In this document: positions 7,519 through 10,346 of the stretch, in pieces
Layout: each line of letters starts with the position of its first letter
Position numbering within the stretch: the stretch's first letter is position 1
Origin: an uncultured Eubacteriales bacterium
GTDB lineage: Bacteria; Bacillota; Clostridia; Oscillospirales; Acutalibacteraceae
Direction of reading: 5' to 3'
Assembly: GCA_934643185.1 (NCBI GenBank)
Contig: CAKUBN010000073.1
Coordinates: 1-10,346, forward strand
DNA: 10,346 bases
Position numbers and translations under genes: made by a program
The notes under the pieces: generated by a model
Database searches by the model: none
Told to the model about the DNA's origin: nothing
The model's input: only the letters and a program-made list of their open reading frames with translations

Positions 7519-8216
7519 TCATCGGCGCGGCTCCGCTGGCGTCCGGCGCCGTTTTTGAAGAATTCGATCCGAAAGAGCACTACGTCATCTGTGCGGATGC
7601 GGGCTACGACACCGCTGTGCAGTACGGCATTCGCCCCGACCTTGTCATTGGCGATTTTGACTCCGCCGCAAAGCGCCCGCCGGAGACAATCCGCACCATT
7701 AAGCTCCCCGTTGAAAAGGACGTTACCGATATGATGGGCGCCGTCATGGTGGGGCAGAAGCTCGGCTACAAGACATTTGTGCTTATCGGCGGCCTCGGCG
7801 GCGACCGCTTCGATCACTCCATGGCGAACCTCGATGTGCTTTTGTATATCTCCAAGCACGGCGGCAGCGCGGTGCTGTGTACGGAAGACACCAAGGTGTT
7901 CGTTGTGCGCTGCGGGCGTATTGTGCTGACGGAGCTGAAAGGCGCCACGGTCTCCGTGTTCCCATTTGACGGCTCTTCCTGCAACCTGACGTATGAGGGC
8001 CTTCAGTATCCGCTGGAGAAAAAAGACCTCTCTGCGGGTTCGTCTTTAATGGGCGTGAGCAATTGTATCATCTCCGACCGCGCGGAAATTCGCGTGAACA
8101 TCGGCTGTGCGCTCGTCATTGTCTACACGCCGAAGGATATGCCGGCAGAACCGCCGCAAAGCGAGATTCAAATCCGCCTGCCCGAAACGGAAGACAAAAA
8201 AGATACCGAAAAATAA
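7488..8216 (+). CDS. thiN: Thiamine pyrophosphokinase
   Basis: A 242-residue cytosolic enzyme transferring pyrophosphate from ATP to thiamine to make the cofactor thiamine diphosphate. N-terminal catalytic alpha/beta domain: CADAGYD (35-41), PDLVIGDFDS (50-59), KDVTD (77-81) and GGLGGDRFDH (101-110) with Asn114, which are the ATP/Mg and family signature blocks. The C-terminal beta domain with the thiamine-binding GVSN (189-192) follows. Residues 218-242 are a charged, probably disordered tail. The chosen ATG overlaps the end of rsgA by 31 nt and has GAAGGA (7473-7478) 9 nt upstream. An in-frame ATG at 7515 would give a neat ATGA overlap but has no ribosome site and would begin inside the first beta strand (KKCMIIGA). 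Relatives often have rpe immediately before this gene; it is absent here. Confidence 0.94.
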   Translation: MAVIKDKKCMIIGAAPLASGAVFEEFDPKEHYVICADAGYDTAVQYGIRPDLVIGDFDSAAKRPPETIRTIKLPVEKDVTDMMGAVMVGQKLGYKTFVLIGGLGGDRFDHSMANLDVLLYISKHGGSAVLCTEDTKVFVVRCGRIVLTELKGATVSVFPFDGSSCNLTYEGLQYPLEKKDLSAGSSLMGVSNCIISDRAEIRVNIGCALVIVYTPKDMPAEPPQSEIQIRLPETEDKKDTEK

Positions 8217-8232
8217 TCCGTAACCAAATGAT

Positions 8233-8288
8233 GCACCTCCTTATATACTGGAATGACCCCGTAAGGGAGCTTCGGTAAACGGAGGTGC
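8233..8288 (+). promoter_or_regulatory. Long RNA hairpin covering the downstream ribosome binding site
   Basis: An inverted repeat GCACCTCC (8233-8240) and GGAGGTGC (8281-8288) forms a perfect 8-bp base stem. The 40 nt between can continue the rod: TTA/TAA (8241-8243 with 8276-8278), C8248-G8275 and U8249-G8274, GAA/TTC (8251-8253 with 8271-8273), G8255-C8270, C8257-G8269, and CCC/GGG (8258-8260 with 8265-8267) capped by GUAA, a GNRA-type tetraloop. The 3' arm contains the GGAGG Shine-Dalgarno of the 59-residue ORF starting at 8295, so folding would block its translation. TTTTCT follows the 3' arm, so a weak terminator reading is also possible. It matches no riboswitch class I can recognise. 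Pairing was traced by hand, without energy calculation. Confidence 0.6.
8281..8285 (+). promoter_or_regulatory. Ribosome binding site of the 59-residue ORF
   Basis: GGAGG with a 9-nt spacer to ATG at 8295. It is the strongest Shine-Dalgarno in the 3' part of the cluster and lies in the 3' arm of the hairpin, where it pairs with CCTCC at 8236-8240. Confidence 0.8.
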
Positions 8289-8294
8289 TTTTCT

Positions 8295-8474
8295 ATGCGA
8301 ATGCCGAAATGCTGCAATACCCCATGCTTTCGGGACCGAAAACTGCGCGCACTGTGCACCGTTTCATTCGGGCTCGGCATGGTGCTTGCACAGATCTCCC
8401 CGGAGGGGCTCGTGCTGTTCATCGCCGCCGTGATTCTTGTCGCACTCGGCGTAGCGGTGCTGCGCACATTATGA
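8295..8474 (+). CDS. Small Cys-containing membrane protein of unknown function (59 residues)
   Basis: I do not recognise a named family. The ORF has an ideal ribosome site (GGAGG, 9-nt spacer). The first 20 residues are basic with cysteines at 6, 7, 11 and 21 (KCCNTPCF, then RDRKLRALC), possibly a metal or redox site or a palmitoyl-like anchor. Two hydrophobic segments follow, about 18-34 and 38-56, separated by the turn QISPEG (33-38), ending in LRTL. This predicts a hairpin of two membrane helices with a short outside or inside loop and the charged end on the cytosolic side (positive-inside rule). It sits 78 nt after thiN and 22 nt before the SpoVM-like peptide, on the same strand and before one terminator, so co-expression with spoVM is plausible. 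Overlapping readings in other frames lack hydrophobic patterning. Existence as a gene is likely; function unknown. Confidence 0.72.
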   Translation: MRMPKCCNTPCFRDRKLRALCTVSFGLGMVLAQISPEGLVLFIAAVILVALGVAVLRTL

Positions 8475-8480
8475 TCTCGG

Positions 8481-8487
8481 AAAGGAA
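8481..8487 (+). promoter_or_regulatory. Ribosome binding site of the SpoVM-like ORF
   Basis: AAAGGAA, 9 nt before ATG at 8497. Its presence in the 22-nt gap supports the very short downstream ORF being translated. Confidence 0.65.
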
Positions 8488-8496
8488 CGGTATTTT

Positions 8497-8586
8497 ATGA
8501 AGGTCGTCATCGTCAACGGCAAAGGGTTCATCGGCTTCATGCTGCGGCATATGTTCGGCATCAGAAAGCTGCCGCAAGAGACATAA
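8497..8586 (+). CDS. spoVM: SpoVM-like stage V sporulation peptide (29 residues)
   Basis: A 29-residue ORF starting MKVVIVNGKGF. Ungapped alignment to B. subtilis SpoVM (26 residues, recalled) matches Met1, Lys2, Phe11, Gly13, Arg17, Met19 and Gly21, with conservative matches at positions 6, 12, 15, 16 and 20. The middle (about 11-24: hydrophobic residues with Arg17, His18, Arg23, Lys24) makes an amphipathic helix, as expected for a peptide that inserts in the convex forespore membrane and anchors SpoIVA, the coat base. In B. subtilis spoVM lies right after thiN (yloS), the same neighbourhood as here. Differences: Pro9, important for curvature sensing in B. subtilis, is Lys here, and the C-terminus is extended (LPQET). 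In the family the gene has its own sporulation promoter; none is clear here. If wrong, it is another amphipathic micropeptide. Confidence 0.72.
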   Translation: MKVVIVNGKGFIGFMLRHMFGIRKLPQET

Positions 8587-8605
8587 CACAAAACTGCACA
8601 TAACA

Positions 8606-8638
8606 AAAAGGCTCACTGCGGGGAACAGTGAGCCTTTT
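8606..8638. terminator. Bidirectional intrinsic terminator
   Basis: A 9-bp GC-containing stem GGCTCACTG (8610-8618) with CAGTGAGCC (8626-8634) around a 7-nt loop (8619-8625), extended by AAAA (8606-8609) pairing with TTTT (8635-8638). Read on the + strand it ends in TTTT and closes the def-to-spoVM cluster; read on the minus strand it ends in TTTTT and closes the oleate hydratase gene, whose stop is 33 nt away. The convergent layout explains the shared design; the U tract is better on the minus strand. Confidence 0.92.
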
Positions 8639-8670
8639 GCGTATTACGTTATGATTGAATTTAGGAAAGC

Positions 8671-10346
8671 TTAGATCACATTATATTCCTTGAGCAGCTT
8701 TTCAATGTCCGTATGCTCAATTTTCTTCAGCGCTTCTTTCAGAACAAGGCGCTCGACGAGGCCGAGGTCCATATCGGTCACTTTCTTGCCGTCGCGGAGT
8801 TTAACGGTGGCATCCAGTAGTGCGCGTAAATCGTATACGCTGCCCCAGATCTCCGGCACGCCACGGTCTACGTTCAGCAGCGTGTATACGGCCTCCATGC
8901 CGGTACGCATGGAGTATTCCGTCGTGAAAATGGTGTCGCGTTTCGTTTCGGTGAACTGACCGAGGAACGCGAAGTTCACAGCGCCCGCAGGCACAACGTC
9001 CGGGCGGTCGCCGTATGCGCGAGGCATGAAGAATGCGGTGATATACGGCATCATGCACGGCACGGTGTTGGCGCTCGTCTCCGCAAGCTCTTCAATCTGA
9101 TCCTCCGGTACACCGATGTGATACAGCCATTCCATGCAGATCTCCTTGCCGGTGCACTCGCGCATCGGCTTTTTGACGTAATTGCCGGGCTTGTCGGAGA
9201 ACAGGCCATAGACCCACACAAGGCAGTGACCCTTCGGCTGTGCTTTGAACTGCGGCTGGCGGTTGATGGTCCAGCTTAAAAGCCAGGAGGAGTCCTTTAC
9301 GGAAACAATGCCGCCGGTGACGACCTTGCCGGTGAACGGGTCGCGCTTGCAGATGTTCTTGATATACGGAATGATGCGGTCGTCGAGCGTCTCAACGGTG
9401 GCGCTCATCCAGTTCGTCTGCTCAGGATCGCTGCAGAACTTATCCGGGTGACCGAAAGAGGGGTCCTGCGCGGCGATTTTGCGCCACATATCCCAGCCGC
9501 CGCTCTCGCGGATTTCAGTATTGAACTTAGCCGGCGTGTTCTGGTCACCGATAGAGGAATTCTCCACGCAGCCGCCGTTCGTGATGAACACAAGGTCGTT
9601 TTCGGTGAGGTCGATGTGCTCTTCCTTGCCGTCACGCAGCGTGTCGATGCGCGTTGCAAGCTTGCGCTGTTCGTTACAGTCAAACTCGACGTTTGTGACC
9701 TTCACGCCGAAGTGAAACTGCACGCCGTAGCTTTCCAGATACTTCACCATCGGCAGAATCATAGACTCATACTGGTTGTACTTTGTAAAGCGCAGTGCTT
9801 TGAAATCCGGCAGACCGCCGATGTGATGGATAAAGCGCTGAATGTACAGCTTCATCTCGAGTGCGGAGTGCCAGTTTTCAAAGGCGAACATCGTGCGCCA
9901 GTAGAGCCAGAAGTTGGAGTTCAGCACCTCGTCGTCGAATACGTCCGTAATGCGCTTGTCCTGCAAGTCTTCGTTCGGCGTAAAGAACAGCTTCATGATC
10001 TCCATAGCGCCCTTATCGGAAATATCAAACTTACCGTCCGTGTGGGCGTCCTCGCCGCGGTTCACGGTCGCGCGGCACAGGGAGTAGTTCGGGTCTTCTT
10101 TGTTAAGCCAATAGTATTCGTCCAAAACGGAAACGCCCTCGGTCTCTATGGACGGAATGGAACGGAACAAGTCCCACATGACTTCAAAGTGGTTGTCCAT
10201 TTCACGGCCGCCGCGCATCACATAGCCGACGTTTTCAAACTTCCAGCCGTCGCATGCACCGCCCGCGAGCTGCTCTTTTTCGAGGATGTGCACATGCTCG
10301 CCTTTCATCTGGCCGTCGCGCACCAGGTAGCACGCTGCTGTAAGGG
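8671..10346 (-). CDS. ohyA: Oleate hydratase (67 kDa myosin-cross-reactive antigen family), 5' end outside window
   Basis: FAD-dependent fatty acid hydratase that adds water to the cis-9 double bond of oleic (and often linoleic) acid, giving 10-hydroxystearic-type acids; a peripheral, membrane-associated cytosolic enzyme in the family. The frame stays open to the edge, with 557 residues visible. A GTG at 10321-10323 is not the true start, since upstream codons continue LTAACYLVRDGQM, the end of the first FAD-binding helix. Counting that GTG as residue 1, RGGREM is at 37-42 with Glu41, and Tyr160 lies exactly 119 residues later, the same distance as catalytic Glu82/Tyr201 in S. aureus OhyA. 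By this alignment about 34 residues, including the GxGxxG dinucleotide motif, are missing, for a total near 591, the normal family size. No frameshift is seen. It is convergent with the translation operon and shares its terminator. Confidence 0.95.
   Translation of the reverse strand, partial: LTAACYLVRDGQMKGEHVHILEKEQLAGGACDGWKFENVGYVMRGGREMDNHFEVMWDLFRSIPSIETEGVSVLDEYYWLNKEDPNYSLCRATVNRGEDAHTDGKFDISDKGAMEIMKLFFTPNEDLQDKRITDVFDDEVLNSNFWLYWRTMFAFENWHSALEMKLYIQRFIHHIGGLPDFKALRFTKYNQYESMILPMVKYLESYGVQFHFGVKVTNVEFDCNEQRKLATRIDTLRDGKEEHIDLTENDLVFITNGGCVENSSIGDQNTPAKFNTEIRESGGWDMWRKIAAQDPSFGHPDKFCSDPEQTNWMSATVETLDDRIIPYIKNICKRDPFTGKVVTGGIVSVKDSSWLLSWTINRQPQFKAQPKGHCLVWVYGLFSDKPGNYVKKPMRECTGKEICMEWLYHIGVPEDQIEELAETSANTVPCMMPYITAFFMPRAYGDRPDVVPAGAVNFAFLGQFTETKRDTIFTTEYSMRTGMEAVYTLLNVDRGVPEIWGSVYDLRALLDATVKLRDGKKVTDMDLGLVERLVLKEALKKIEHTDIEKLLKEYNVI

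Noticed and set aside
8233..8288. Known riboswitch (TPP, ZTP, fluoride, preQ1) after thiN
   Set aside because: A TPP riboswitch would be tempting next to a thiamine gene, but the CUGAGA and related conserved strings are absent and the element lies downstream, not upstream, of thiN. No other class's conserved core was seen.
8168..8467. A 99-codon minus-strand frame across the thiN-small ORF gap
   Set aside because: No ribosome site, no motif, and it runs through the hairpin; treated as a chance open frame.
8285..8500. A 71-codon + strand frame beginning at GTG 8285
   Set aside because: Its start lies inside the GGAGGTG ribosome site, it has no site of its own, and its composition is unlike a protein; the overlapping 59-residue frame at 8295 has proper initiation and hydrophobic patterning.
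8606..8638. Inverted repeat as an insertion sequence end or CRISPR repeat
   Set aside because: Single copy, GC stem with flanking A and T runs between convergent genes; a bidirectional terminator explains it fully.
10321..10323. GTG as start codon of the oleate hydratase
   Set aside because: The frame stays open to the window edge and the upstream codons match the family's FAD-binding helix, so the gene is simply cut by the window.

Overview
The window looks like a piece of a low-GC-phylum (Bacillota) chromosome with fairly GC-rich codon use, most likely a gut-type Clostridia member such as an Oscillospirales/Ruminococcaceae-like lineage. That placement is inferred from gene order (def-fmt-rsmB-rlmN-prpC-prkC-rsgA-thiN), strong GGAGG-type ribosome binding sites, a PASTA kinase, and a probable spoVM just downstream of thiN. 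No species is claimed.

Positions 8-8216 carry eight tightly packed + strand genes with almost no space between them (overlaps of 1-31 nt or gaps of 1-31 nt), so they read as one operon. It begins with def and fmt (formyl-methionine removal and initiator tRNA formylation), continues with rsmB and rlmN (16S m5C and 23S/tRNA m2A methylation), then the signalling pair prpC/prkC (PP2C phosphatase and transmembrane PASTA Ser/Thr kinase), then rsgA (30S maturation GTPase) and thiN (thiamine pyrophosphokinase). The theme is ribosome and initiator maturation coupled to a growth/cell-wall/spore-germination signalling kinase. The rpe gene that often sits between rsgA and thiN in relatives is missing here.

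Positions 8217-8640 are the most interesting part. A long imperfect RNA hairpin (8233-8288) hides the ribosome binding site of a 59-residue Cys-containing membrane miniprotein (8295-8474). That is followed by a 29-residue amphipathic ORF (8497-8586) whose position and residue pattern match the sporulation peptide SpoVM. A strong bidirectional hairpin terminator (8606-8638) closes the cluster. Both small ORFs are shorter than usual gene-calling cut-offs.

Positions 8671-10346 hold a convergent minus-strand gene for an oleate hydratase (67 kDa myosin-cross-reactive antigen family), cut at its 5' end by the window edge. No tRNA, rRNA, CRISPR array, insertion sequence or prophage gene is seen. No stretch of more than 300 bases lacks a gene; the longest non-coding gaps are 78 nt (8217-8294) and 84 nt (8587-8670).
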